From Pseudomonadota bacterium (GTDB lineage: Bacteria; Pseudomonadota; Alphaproteobacteria; Rhodobacterales; Rhodobacteraceae), in the NCBI GenBank assembly GCA_027623875.1, contig JAQBUS010000112.1, forward strand, positions 1-5,498: a stretch of 5,498 bases of DNA. The letters run 5' to 3'. The notes beneath the pieces are model-generated. The model had not been told where the DNA came from, made no database searches, and saw nothing but the letters and a program-made list of their open reading frames with translations. Position numbers and translations under genes: made by a program. Positions 1-5,498 of this stretch are shown here, piece after piece; positions within the stretch are counted from its first letter, which is position 1; every line of letters starts with the position of its first letter.

Positions 1-1135
1 CAGAATTCAGACCCGGATCTGAAGTGAGAAATGCTGGCAAATCATAATTTGATGCTGGATCCACCATTAAAGCTACTCGTCTTTGTGCAATCGCTCCAAT
101 TTCAGAAATAGCCATAGCAATTATATCAGCAGCGAAGCCGACTGGCTCGGCATGAAAGTTTCCTCCAGAGACAATAGCACCACTCTCAATCAAAACCAGT
201 GGATTGTCGGTAGCAGCGTTTGCCTCTATTTCAAGTGTCCTACCCGAGAACCAGAGTAAATCGAGCGCCGCACCAGTTACCTGAGGCTGGCATCTAAAAG
301 AGTAAGGATCTTGAACACGGCTATCTTCATTCAAATGTGCTTCACGAATTTCAGATCCGTTTAATAATGCATCTTGCGATCTAGCTACAGAAATCTGACC
401 TTTATGTCCCCTTAACATATGAATCTCATCTGCCAGAGGCGCCGTAGACCCCATAATAGCATCAGTTGATAAAGCCGCAGTAACAATAGCTGATGAGGCA
501 TTTGTCCATGCCTTAAAAAGTCCAACTAATGCACAGGCTGTAGAAAACTGGGTTCCATTGATCAACGCCAATCCTTCCTTAGAGCCAAGAGATATAGGAG
601 CAACACCTGCAGCTTTTAGTGCCTCCCTCCCGGGCATTCTGTTTCCTTCGAAAATAGCCTCACCCTCTCCAATCATTACGGCAGCCATATGGGCAAGAGG
701 TGCCAAATCTCCTGAAGCGCCGACGGACCCTTGATCTGGAATTACAGGGAATACCTTTCTGGATATAAGTTCTTGAATTAAAATAACGGTATCCCATTCG
801 ACACCCGATGCACCTCTTCCTAAGGAAAGTAATTTTAAAGCCATCATTAGTCGGGTTGTTGGTAAATCCAGAGGCGTTCCTACCCCACAACAGTGGGACA
901 GAACCAGGTTGCGCTGTAAAGTAACTGTATCTTTTTTAGCAATTTTAATACTAGCTAACTTCCCAAACCCAGTATTTACCCCGTAAACAGCTTTTTCTCC
1001 CTCAGCTGCTTTTACAACCAAAGATCTAGCATCATCTATCCTTTTTTTCATATCTAAATGCAGAGATACCGGGCCTTCGCTTTTCCAAATATCCTCCAAC
1101 ATTCTTAGGCTAGTCTGACCTGGTATAAGTATCAT
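1..1135 (-). CDS. hutH: Histidine ammonia-lyase (histidase), C-terminus cut by window edge
   Basis: This enzyme catalyses the first step of cytoplasmic histidine breakdown, L-histidine to urocanate plus ammonia. About 378 of a usual ~500-510 residues are present, open to the left edge with no internal stop. The self-processing Ala-Ser-Gly triad that forms the MIO cofactor is at residues 140-142, inside GSVGASGDLAPLAH. The expected active-site residues are all visible: Y51 (YGVNTGFG), H81 (LSHCCGVG), N193 (INGTQ), Q275, Y278 and R281 (QDPYSFR) and F327 (GGNFH). From memory of the Pseudomonas putida numbering, each is shifted by exactly two, so the fold should be intact. The C-terminal catalytic Glu lies outside the window. 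The ATG at 1135 overlaps the hutI stop (ATGA), with a GGTGG upstream as a possible ribosome site. A second Met at codon 12 would remove the conserved PGxxxL start. Co-transcription and translational coupling with hutI are inferred. Confidence 0.96.
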   Translation of the reverse strand, partial: MILIPGQTSLRMLEDIWKSEGPVSLHLDMKKRIDDARSLVVKAAEGEKAVYGVNTGFGKLASIKIAKKDTVTLQRNLVLSHCCGVGTPLDLPTTRLMMALKLLSLGRGASGVEWDTVILIQELISRKVFPVIPDQGSVGASGDLAPLAHMAAVMIGEGEAIFEGNRMPGREALKAAGVAPISLGSKEGLALINGTQFSTACALVGLFKAWTNASSAIVTAALSTDAIMGSTAPLADEIHMLRGHKGQISVARSQDALLNGSEIREAHLNEDSRVQDPYSFRCQPQVTGAALDLLWFSGRTLEIEANAATDNPLVLIESGAIVSGGNFHAEPVGFAADIIAMAISEIGAIAQRRVALMVDPASNYDLPAFLTSDPGLNS

Positions 1136-2328
1136 AATTCTAAACCACCAAAAAATCTCTTATAAAGAGAGTTAAACCCTATACGGTAAGCTAATTCAGC
1201 TGGATGAAAAACATCCCAAACAGCCAAATCAGCTTTAAAACCGACCTCAACTTTACCCCTGTTTGATAAACCTAGAGCACGTGCTGCATTACGAGTAACT
1301 CCTGCTAACGACTCTTCAGGAGTCAACTTAAACAAACTACACCCCATATTCATAGCTAAAAGCAGCGAAGCAAGAGGTGATGAACCAGGATTGCAATCTG
1401 TTGCTATAGCAATATCCACACCGCAATCTCTAAAAGCCTTTACAGGAGGATGCTGTGTTTCACCAAGAGTATAAAAAGCACCTGGTAGAAGTACCGCTAC
1501 TGATTTTGACAAACCCATCACTTCAGCGTCTTTAAAAGTTGCGTACTCTAAATGGTCCGCGGAAAGTGCCTTATAACGAGCTGCTAATTGCGCGCCACCT
1601 ATATTAGAAAGTTGTTCAGCATGAAGCTTGATAGGAAGACCTAATTTGTGCGCAACATCAAAAACCCGAGATATTTGCTCCTTGTTAAAGGCAATCCCCT
1701 CACAAAAACCATCCACGGCATCGACTAAACCCTCTGAATTAGCGGCAAGCAAAGCAGGAATACATACCTCGTCAATATACTTATCCGACCGTCCCTTGAA
1801 TTCCTTAGGAACGGCGTGAGCCCCAAGAAAACTTGTCCGGATAATAACTGGCCTCAGGGTTTCGATCAGGCGAGCAACCCTGAGCATTTTAATTTCGGTT
1901 TCAACATCTAGGCCATACCCAGACTTAACTTCAATTACGCAAACCCCTTCAGCTAATAACGCGTCAACACGCGTTAACGCACTTTCAAGCAATTCTTCCT
2001 GCGAGGCTTCCCGTGTATTTTTTACTGTTGAAACAATTCCTCCACCAGCAACAGAAATTTCTTGGTAACTTGCTCCATTTAACCGCATTTCAAATTCGTC
2101 TGAACGATTCCCACCATGTACAACATGAGTATGACAATCAATCAGGCCAGGTGTTATTAAACGACCCTCTAGATCTTCGCGACTCATGGAATTAAATGAC
2201 TGGGGGACATCTTGTGCTTTTCCTACCCATAAAATTTTATCTGCTTTTATAGCTACTGCTCCATCCCTAATTAAACCATAAGGGGAGCCTCTTTTCATAG
2301 TAGCAATTGTTGCATTTGTGAGAAGCAT
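1132..2328 (-). CDS. hutI: Imidazolonepropionase
   Basis: This 398-residue protein has the normal family length (about 400). It is a cytoplasmic metal-dependent amidohydrolase that hydrolyses 4-imidazolone-5-propionate to N-formimino-L-glutamate, the third step of histidine degradation. The fold starts and ends with the small beta-sandwich (residues about 1-60 and 360-398) around the barrel. Visible metal-site residues are H66 and H68 in DCHTHVVHGG, H236 in KLHAEQ and D311 in IATDCNPGS. E238 and H259 (ADHLEY) are the expected catalytic pair. Other family signatures are GGGI at 95-98, EVKSGYGL at 133-140, LGAHAVP at 168-174 and the C-terminal PAELAYRIGFNSL. The ATG at 2328 is preceded by AAGGTG (2344-2339) at a 10-base spacing. 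It is the first gene of the leftward arm, ends in TGA overlapping the hutH start, and diverges from hutF across 76 bp that carries the candidate HutC operator. Confidence 0.97.
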   Translation of the reverse strand: MLLTNATIATMKRGSPYGLIRDGAVAIKADKILWVGKAQDVPQSFNSMSREDLEGRLITPGLIDCHTHVVHGGNRSDEFEMRLNGASYQEISVAGGGIVSTVKNTREASQEELLESALTRVDALLAEGVCVIEVKSGYGLDVETEIKMLRVARLIETLRPVIIRTSFLGAHAVPKEFKGRSDKYIDEVCIPALLAANSEGLVDAVDGFCEGIAFNKEQISRVFDVAHKLGLPIKLHAEQLSNIGGAQLAARYKALSADHLEYATFKDAEVMGLSKSVAVLLPGAFYTLGETQHPPVKAFRDCGVDIAIATDCNPGSSPLASLLLAMNMGCSLFKLTPEESLAGVTRNAARALGLSNRGKVEVGFKADLAVWDVFHPAELAYRIGFNSLYKRFFGGLEL

Positions 2329-2342
2329 TAAATCAATACACC

Positions 2343-2369
2343 TTGTTAACTTAGTTAAGCTGGTATATG
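2343..2369 (+). promoter_or_regulatory. Candidate promoter for hutF-hutC
   Basis: Read rightward, an extended -10 element TGG-TATATG (2361-2369) is preceded 15 bases upstream of its hexamer by TTGTTA (2343-2348), a weak -35. Initiation near 2376 would leave a leader of about 29 bases containing the strong ribosome site AAGGTGAG (2390-2397), 7 bases before the hutF ATG. The -10 box overlaps the proposed leftward -10 on the opposite strand and the inverted repeat at 2365-2380. An alternative -10 at 2378-2383 would place the start almost on the ribosome site and is less likely. Confidence 0.35.
2346..2358. repeat. Short palindrome in the hutI 5' leader
   Basis: The sequence TTAAC-TTA-GTTAA is a perfect 5-bp inverted repeat around a 3-bp centre. 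It sits between the proposed hutI -10 box and the hutI ribosome binding site, so it would fall in or just before the leftward 5' untranslated region. It could be a second operator half-pair, or nothing: the arms are short and AT-rich, and such repeats are common by chance in DNA of this composition. Confidence 0.3.
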
Positions 2370-2391
2370 TATGAACATATTAATAAGTCAA
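2362..2391 (-). promoter_or_regulatory. Candidate sigma-70 promoter for hutI-hutH
   Basis: Read leftward, TTGACT (2391-2386, five of six matches to the -35 consensus) is followed after 18 bases by TATACC (2367-2362, four of six to -10). Transcription would start near 2355, giving a leader of about 27 bases that contains the AAGGTG ribosome site at 2344-2339. The spacer between the boxes contains most of the inverted repeat proposed as the HutC operator, so a bound repressor would block RNA polymerase. Prediction from consensus only. Confidence 0.5.
2365..2380. promoter_or_regulatory. Candidate HutC operator in the divergent hut promoter
   Basis: The sequence is a perfect 6-bp inverted repeat, ATATGT-ATGA-ACATAT. 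Its core TGTATGAACA (2368-2377) differs at one position from the TGTA-N2-TACA pattern that I recall for Pseudomonas HutC sites. It lies between the -35 and -10 of the leftward promoter and overlaps the -10 of the rightward one, so a single dimer could repress both arms. hutC is the second gene of the rightward arm, which fits autoregulation relieved by urocanate. Assignment to HutC is inferred from position and symmetry; the neighbouring FCD regulator is the other possible ligand. Confidence 0.5.
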
Positions 2392-2404
2392 GGTGAGAAG
2401 TTAA

Positions 2405-3769
2405 ATGACGCGAATTTGGGCGGATAAAGTGCTTACTCCCTCTGGATGGAAAAAAAACATCACTGTTACCGTTGGAACGGATGGATTAATTACAAATCTA
2501 GACGAAGGTATTCATCTTCCTGACCATAAAGTTGGCTGTCTATTGCCTGCGCCTGTTAATGTGCACTCTCATTCTTTCCAACGTGCAATGGCTGGATTAA
2601 CTGAGAGGCGCGGCCCCAACCCCAACGATACATTTTGGACCTGGCGAAAACTCATGTATCAATTTTTAGACCAGTTAAACCCAGAACAAGTAGAAGCAAT
2701 CACTGCTTTCGTTCAAATGGAGATGCTTGAAGCCGGATTTAGTACCAATGTTGAATTTCATTATTTACATCATCAAACAGATGGAAAACATTACAATAAT
2801 ATTGCTGAAATGTCAGAAAAAATAATGTCAGCAAAAAATTTATCTGGAATTGGGTTAACCTTATTGCCTGTTTTGTACCAGTTTGGAGGATGTGATAATC
2901 GCCCATTAGGGAAAGGACAAATTCGGTTTGGAAATAATTTCGATAACTTCAGTAAAATTTATGATAAAGTTAAATTAAGTTCATCAAGTTATTCGAAAGA
3001 TACAAATTTTGGAGTTGCCCCACATAGTCTTCGTGCAGTTCACCCAAGAGACCTACAAAAAGTAGCAGCCTTATCCAATGGAAACCCAATTCATATGCAT
3101 TTAGCTGAACAATTGGCTGAAGTTGATGAAGTTAAGGAAGCCTTAGGTGCTAGACCGGCCGAATGGATGCTCGGAAATATCAACCTTAGCTCCCAATGGT
3201 GCCTTATTCACTCAACTCAAATGCTACAATATGAAGTTGTAAACCTTGCTAAAACGGGAGCGGTTGCGGGGCTCTGCCCCATTACGGAATCCAGCTTAGG
3301 TGACGGCATTTTTGAGGGAGTAAGGTGGTTGGAAAATAAAGGGAAAATTGCCATTGGTTCAGACAGCAACATTAGAATATCGTTATCCGAGGAACTTCGA
3401 ACTTTAGACTACTCTCAGCGCCTTAGAGACAACTCTAGGGCTGCGCTTGCAGATTGCTCATACTCAACAGGGCGAAAACTATTTCAAGAAATTTGTACAG
3501 GTGGCGCACTGGCAGCTGGTCGCAAAACAGGTAAGATTTCTGTGGGTTATTGGGCAGATTTAATGAGCCTAGACACCACACATATTGATCTTGAATTCCG
3601 AAATGGTGACAGTTTATTAGATTGTTTTATCTTTGCAGGTGATGATCGAATGATCTCAAATGTTTGGTCTGCTGGACGCCATATGGTTGAGGGTGGGAAG
3701 CATATAAATAGGGAAGAGATAACAACACTATATCGCTCAGCTATAAAAAACTTAAGTGAGAAGCTTTGA
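2405..3769 (+). CDS. hutF: Formimidoylglutamate deiminase
   Basis: This 454-residue protein matches the usual family length of about 450. It converts N-formimidoyl-L-glutamate and water to N-formyl-L-glutamate and ammonia, the fourth step of the five-step histidine pathway, in the cytoplasm. It is an amidohydrolase-superfamily enzyme distinct from HutI. Visible zinc-site residues are H54 and H56 in NVHSHSFQRAMAG, H232 in PIHMHLAEQ and D320 in IAIGSDSNI. E235 and H269 (LIHSTQ) are the expected catalytic residues. Further family features are RRGPN and FWTWR (69-81), VEFHYLHH (116-123), GVAPHSLRAV (203-212) and the C-terminal VWSAGRHMVEGGKH. The ATG at 2405 has the ribosome site AAGGTGAG at 2390-2397. 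It leads the rightward arm, and its TGA overlaps the hutC TTG start. Its presence implies that hutG (formylglutamate deformylase), not the one-step formiminoglutamase, completes the pathway; hutG and hutU are not seen here. Confidence 0.95.
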   Translation: MTRIWADKVLTPSGWKKNITVTVGTDGLITNLDEGIHLPDHKVGCLLPAPVNVHSHSFQRAMAGLTERRGPNPNDTFWTWRKLMYQFLDQLNPEQVEAITAFVQMEMLEAGFSTNVEFHYLHHQTDGKHYNNIAEMSEKIMSAKNLSGIGLTLLPVLYQFGGCDNRPLGKGQIRFGNNFDNFSKIYDKVKLSSSSYSKDTNFGVAPHSLRAVHPRDLQKVAALSNGNPIHMHLAEQLAEVDEVKEALGARPAEWMLGNINLSSQWCLIHSTQMLQYEVVNLAKTGAVAGLCPITESSLGDGIFEGVRWLENKGKIAIGSDSNIRISLSEELRTLDYSQRLRDNSRAALADCSYSTGRKLFQEICTGGALAAGRKTGKISVGYWADLMSLDTTHIDLEFRNGDSLLDCFIFAGDDRMISNVWSAGRHMVEGGKHINREEITTLYRSAIKNLSEKL

Positions 3770-4467
3770 GACTTAAAACTATAAATAGTTGGCTAGGCAT
3801 TCGAGCCGAGGTTCTAAGCAGAATCTATGATCGCACATGGAAGCCCGGAGATTTAATTCCCAAGGAGATAGATTTAGCCTTTGAATTCGGATGTTCTCGC
3901 ACGACTGTAAACCGTGCGCTTAGAGAGCTAGCCGAAGCTGGGACACTAGAAAGACGGAGAAAATCGGGAACACGCGTTTCTCTAAATCCGGCAAATAAAG
4001 CGACGTTAAAAATACCACTCATAAAAAATGAAGTTAATAAAATCGGCAAGACCTACGGCTATAAGTTAATTCAAAGAAAGCTATGTCTTCCTCCAGACAA
4101 AATTAAAAATAAAATGCGCATCAATAGTGGAATAAAAATTCTACATATCCTGGCTTTACACACGGCAAATGACTTACCGTTCGTAATAGAAGATAGATGG
4201 ATTAACCAACATGTGTTGCCAGAATCTGAAAAGCAAAATTTCAAAGAGCATAGTGCAAATGAGTGGCTCGTTTTAAACGCACCATATACCCATGGGACTA
4301 TTTCTTTTTCCGCAATTAACTCATCTGCAGAAAATGCACACCTACTTTCAATAAAATCCGGAGCGGCTGTATTTGAAATAGAGCGTAATACTTTTGATAA
4401 AGAAAATGCCATCACTAATGTGTGCCTTACATACGAACGAGGTTACAGAATGCTAACAACATTTTAA
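3766..4467 (+). CDS. hutC: Histidine-utilisation repressor, GntR family (HutC/UTRA type)
   Basis: This 233-residue transcription factor has an N-terminal winged helix-turn-helix (about residues 8-72) with the typical W-PG-IP-E pattern, the recognition segment FGCSRTTVNRALRELAEAG (41-59) and the wing RRRKSGTRV. A UTRA ligand-binding domain (about 90-230) follows, with PFVIEDRWIN (138-147), NEWL near 165 and the closing VCLTYERGYRMLTTF. The HutC family represses hut genes and releases DNA when it binds urocanate. The start is TTG at 3766, sharing two bases with the hutF stop. A TGA three codons upstream in the same frame (3757) and the lack of any in-frame ATG or GTG before the helix-turn-helix leave TTG as the only sensible choice. 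A weak ribosome site, AAGTGAG (3754-3760), lies 5 bases upstream. The overlap suggests translation coupled to hutF and modest expression. Its probable operator is the inverted repeat at 2365-2380. Confidence 0.93.
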   Translation: MRLKTINSWLGIRAEVLSRIYDRTWKPGDLIPKEIDLAFEFGCSRTTVNRALRELAEAGTLERRRKSGTRVSLNPANKATLKIPLIKNEVNKIGKTYGYKLIQRKLCLPPDKIKNKMRINSGIKILHILALHTANDLPFVIEDRWINQHVLPESEKQNFKEHSANEWLVLNAPYTHGTISFSAINSSAENAHLLSIKSGAAVFEIERNTFDKENAITNVCLTYERGYRMLTTF

Positions 4468-4589
4468 ACTTTAGGTATTTTCTTGATTACATGAAAGTGC
4501 TCTCTAGATAATAAATATTATATAGTTCATAGAATCAAATAAAAATATATATTTAACGACACTAACCTTGCGTAAAGAGTGTTTATGTC

Positions 4590-4605
4590 TATATACGTGA
4601 ACATA
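4590..4605. promoter_or_regulatory. Motif matching the hut operator region, upstream of the FCD regulator
   Basis: TATATACGTGAACATA matches 13 of 16 positions with 2364-2379 in the hut divergent promoter, including an uninterrupted TGAACATA. The left half is less symmetric here (ATATAC-N4-ACATAC). A wider inverted repeat TATGT-N12-ACATA spans 4584-4605. The motif centres about 53 bases before the start expected from the TATAAT at 4639. Alternatively it overlaps a possible upstream -10 TATATA (4590-4595), with TTGCGT (4568-4573) 16 bases before it. A shared regulator, HutC or the FCD protein itself, is an inference. Confidence 0.35.
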
Positions 4606-4638
4606 CAAATTACACACAAAACTTATTTCAATTTATAG

Positions 4639-4644
4639 TATAAT
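4639..4644 (+). promoter_or_regulatory. Candidate -10 box for the FCD regulator gene
   Basis: A perfect TATAAT lies 47 bases before the ATG at 4692. No good -35 hexamer is present at the usual 16-18 base spacing (the positions read ACAAAA or similar), so the promoter may need an activator or rely on AT-rich upstream DNA. Transcription would start near 4651, giving a leader of about 41 bases. Confidence 0.4.
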
Positions 4645-4691
4645 TTTTATCACTTAAGTCAGAAAATTCTACGGAAACAGGCTATTCAATT

Positions 4692-5453
4692 ATGAAAGTT
4701 CTAAAATCTAACAAAACCACAGGAGCCTCACAGTCTTCCTTGGCTATTACTGCCATAAGGAAAGATATATTAGATTTGACTTTACTACCTAGTGAACATC
4801 TTGATGAAAAAACGCTCTTGAAAAAATACCCCTACGGCCGAACTCCTTTACGGGAGGCAATAAGCAGGCTTATGTCTGAAGGTTTAATAGAAACAAAAAA
4901 TGGTCGTGGAGCCTACGTCGCGGCTATGAGTATTGAGCAGACCTTTCCATTATTAGAAGCACTTTTAGTAAATGAACATATAATAGCTACTTATCTAAAC
5001 TTTGAGAATCCATCACTTGTCAATGATCTAGAGAACATCCAACTTGAGTATGAGAAGCTAGCGGCCTCTCAGGATATATCAGGTTCTACTCGAACTAATC
5101 AAAAATTACATTTCAGAATGGCAAAAGCTACAAATAATCCTTTTTTTATCAAACAGGCAATATATATATATCAACTTAAAAGTCGGCTTTCGTGTTTGAT
5201 TTTTGAAACCGAAATAATGCCCCCCAATGATTTATCGCTTCAATTTTCTCGAATAAATATTGCACATCGTCAAATTATTAACTCAATTAAAGAAAAAAAT
5301 CGACCTAACTTAATATCTTTATTGAGAAATCATGCCTCATCGTTTAAAACTGAGCTAAGTATGATAATTTCTGGAAGATCCGATTTTGAGATAAATTTTG
5401 CTGATATTACTTCAGATTCTCTCGGACAGAAATTAATTTCAGTTAAATCCTAG
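4692..5453 (+). CDS. GntR-family transcriptional regulator with FCD ligand domain
   Basis: This 253-residue DNA-binding regulator has unknown target and ligand. The winged helix-turn-helix spans about residues 17-78 and contains GRTPLREAISRLMSEGLIE (49-67) and the wing GRGAYV. The usual serine of the SRTPVREAL signature is Gly49, preceded by Tyr-Pro-Tyr. An all-helical FCD domain (about 84-222) follows. Of its usual metal ligands, one Asp and three His, the His residues appear as H140 (LHFRMAKATNN), H192 (IAHRQIINSI) and H214 (LLRNH), but the Asp position is occupied by Asn136. A tail of about 30 residues after the last predicted helix makes it slightly long for the family. FCD regulators commonly sense organic or sugar acids; which one cannot be told here. 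It has its own AT-rich upstream region and a poor ribosome site (CAGG, 4679-4682), so it appears separate from the hut operon. A shared promoter motif hints at regulatory contact with hut. Confidence 0.88.
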   Translation: MKVLKSNKTTGASQSSLAITAIRKDILDLTLLPSEHLDEKTLLKKYPYGRTPLREAISRLMSEGLIETKNGRGAYVAAMSIEQTFPLLEALLVNEHIIATYLNFENPSLVNDLENIQLEYEKLAASQDISGSTRTNQKLHFRMAKATNNPFFIKQAIYIYQLKSRLSCLIFETEIMPPNDLSLQFSRINIAHRQIINSIKEKNRPNLISLLRNHASSFKTELSMIISGRSDFEINFADITSDSLGQKLISVKS

Positions 5454-5498
5454 GCTCTTTAAAATACTTAAATCTGTGTTTCTCCAAGTTAATATTCT

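Larger units (their letters stand above)
4468..4691. other. AT-rich spacer between hutC and the FCD regulator
   Basis: These 224 bases are strongly AT-rich and contain no convincing reading frame or RNA gene. There is no GC-rich hairpin followed by a T-run after hutC, so no intrinsic terminator can be called. Short inverted repeats at 4508-4521 and 4559-4582 are too weak to terminate. The right half contains the motif shared with the hut promoter and a candidate promoter, listed separately. Confidence 0.7.

Noticed and set aside
660..890. 76-codon minus-strand reading frame inside hutH
   Set aside because: It is a shifted frame of the well-supported hutH on the same strand, and its translation resembles no protein family.
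322..900. Cys82-Cys83 in the HutH active-site loop (SHCCGVG) as an anomaly
   Set aside because: The adjacent catalytic His is retained, and I recall similar cysteine-containing loops in other histidases, so this is probably ordinary lineage variation.
1628..2195. Two plus-strand reading frames of about 60 codons opposite hutI
   Set aside because: They lie antisense to a complete conserved gene and have low-complexity translations without recognisable domains.
3825..4415. Two minus-strand reading frames (74 and 114 codons) opposite hutC
   Set aside because: They are antisense shadows of hutC; nothing in the translations resembles a known protein or a membrane or signal segment with a plausible role.
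4508..4521. ATAATA-AA-TATTAT inverted repeat after hutC as a terminator
   Set aside because: The arms are only A and T, the 2-base loop is too small, and no T-run follows; it is expected by chance in this AT-rich spacer.
4559..4582. ACACT-N14-AGTGT hairpin as a terminator or regulatory stem
   Set aside because: A 5-bp stem with a 14-base loop is too weak, and the following bases are not a T-tract.
5157..5171. TATATATATA run inside the FCD gene as a frameshift-prone repeat
   Set aside because: The reading frame is intact across it and domain features continue normally on both sides, so there is no sign of a phase-variable break.
5454..5498. Terminator or new gene start at the right edge
   Set aside because: The 45 bases show no stem-loop with a T-run and no start codon with a ribosome site that could be followed further.

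Overview
This window holds most of a histidine-utilisation (hut) locus and an adjacent GntR-family regulator. The organism is most likely a proteobacterium. HutF belongs to the five-step histidine pathway typical of that phylum, and the HutI, HutF and HutC sequences read like alphaproteobacterial ones. The DNA is visibly AT-rich, especially between genes and in the last gene, which would suit a streamlined or marine alphaproteobacterium. That placement comes from sequence recall, not from a search.

Layout: the minus strand carries hutI (imidazolonepropionase) followed by hutH (histidine ammonia-lyase), overlapping by 3 bases. hutH runs off the left edge with roughly the last quarter of the protein missing. 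The plus strand carries hutF (formimidoylglutamate deiminase) and hutC (histidine-utilisation repressor), joined by a TTGA stop/start overlap. The two arms diverge from a 76-bp intergenic region (2329-2404). It holds back-to-back candidate promoters and a 6-bp-arm inverted repeat (ATATGT-N4-ACATAT) that is the best candidate HutC operator. After hutC comes a 224-bp AT-rich spacer, then a monocistronic GntR/FCD-family regulator (4692-5453). The last 45 bases hold nothing recognisable.

How the genes work together: HutH deaminates histidine to urocanate. HutU, not in the window, makes imidazolonepropionate, and HutI opens its ring to N-formimino-L-glutamate. HutF removes ammonia to give N-formyl-L-glutamate, which HutG, also not in the window, would deformylate to glutamate. 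HutC, in the family's usual scheme, represses until urocanate accumulates. Being co-transcribed with hutF, it would be autoregulated.

No new type of system is visible. The most interesting observations are a 16-bp motif matching at 13 positions between the hut divergent promoter and the region upstream of the FCD regulator, and the apparent loss of the aspartate metal ligand in that regulator.
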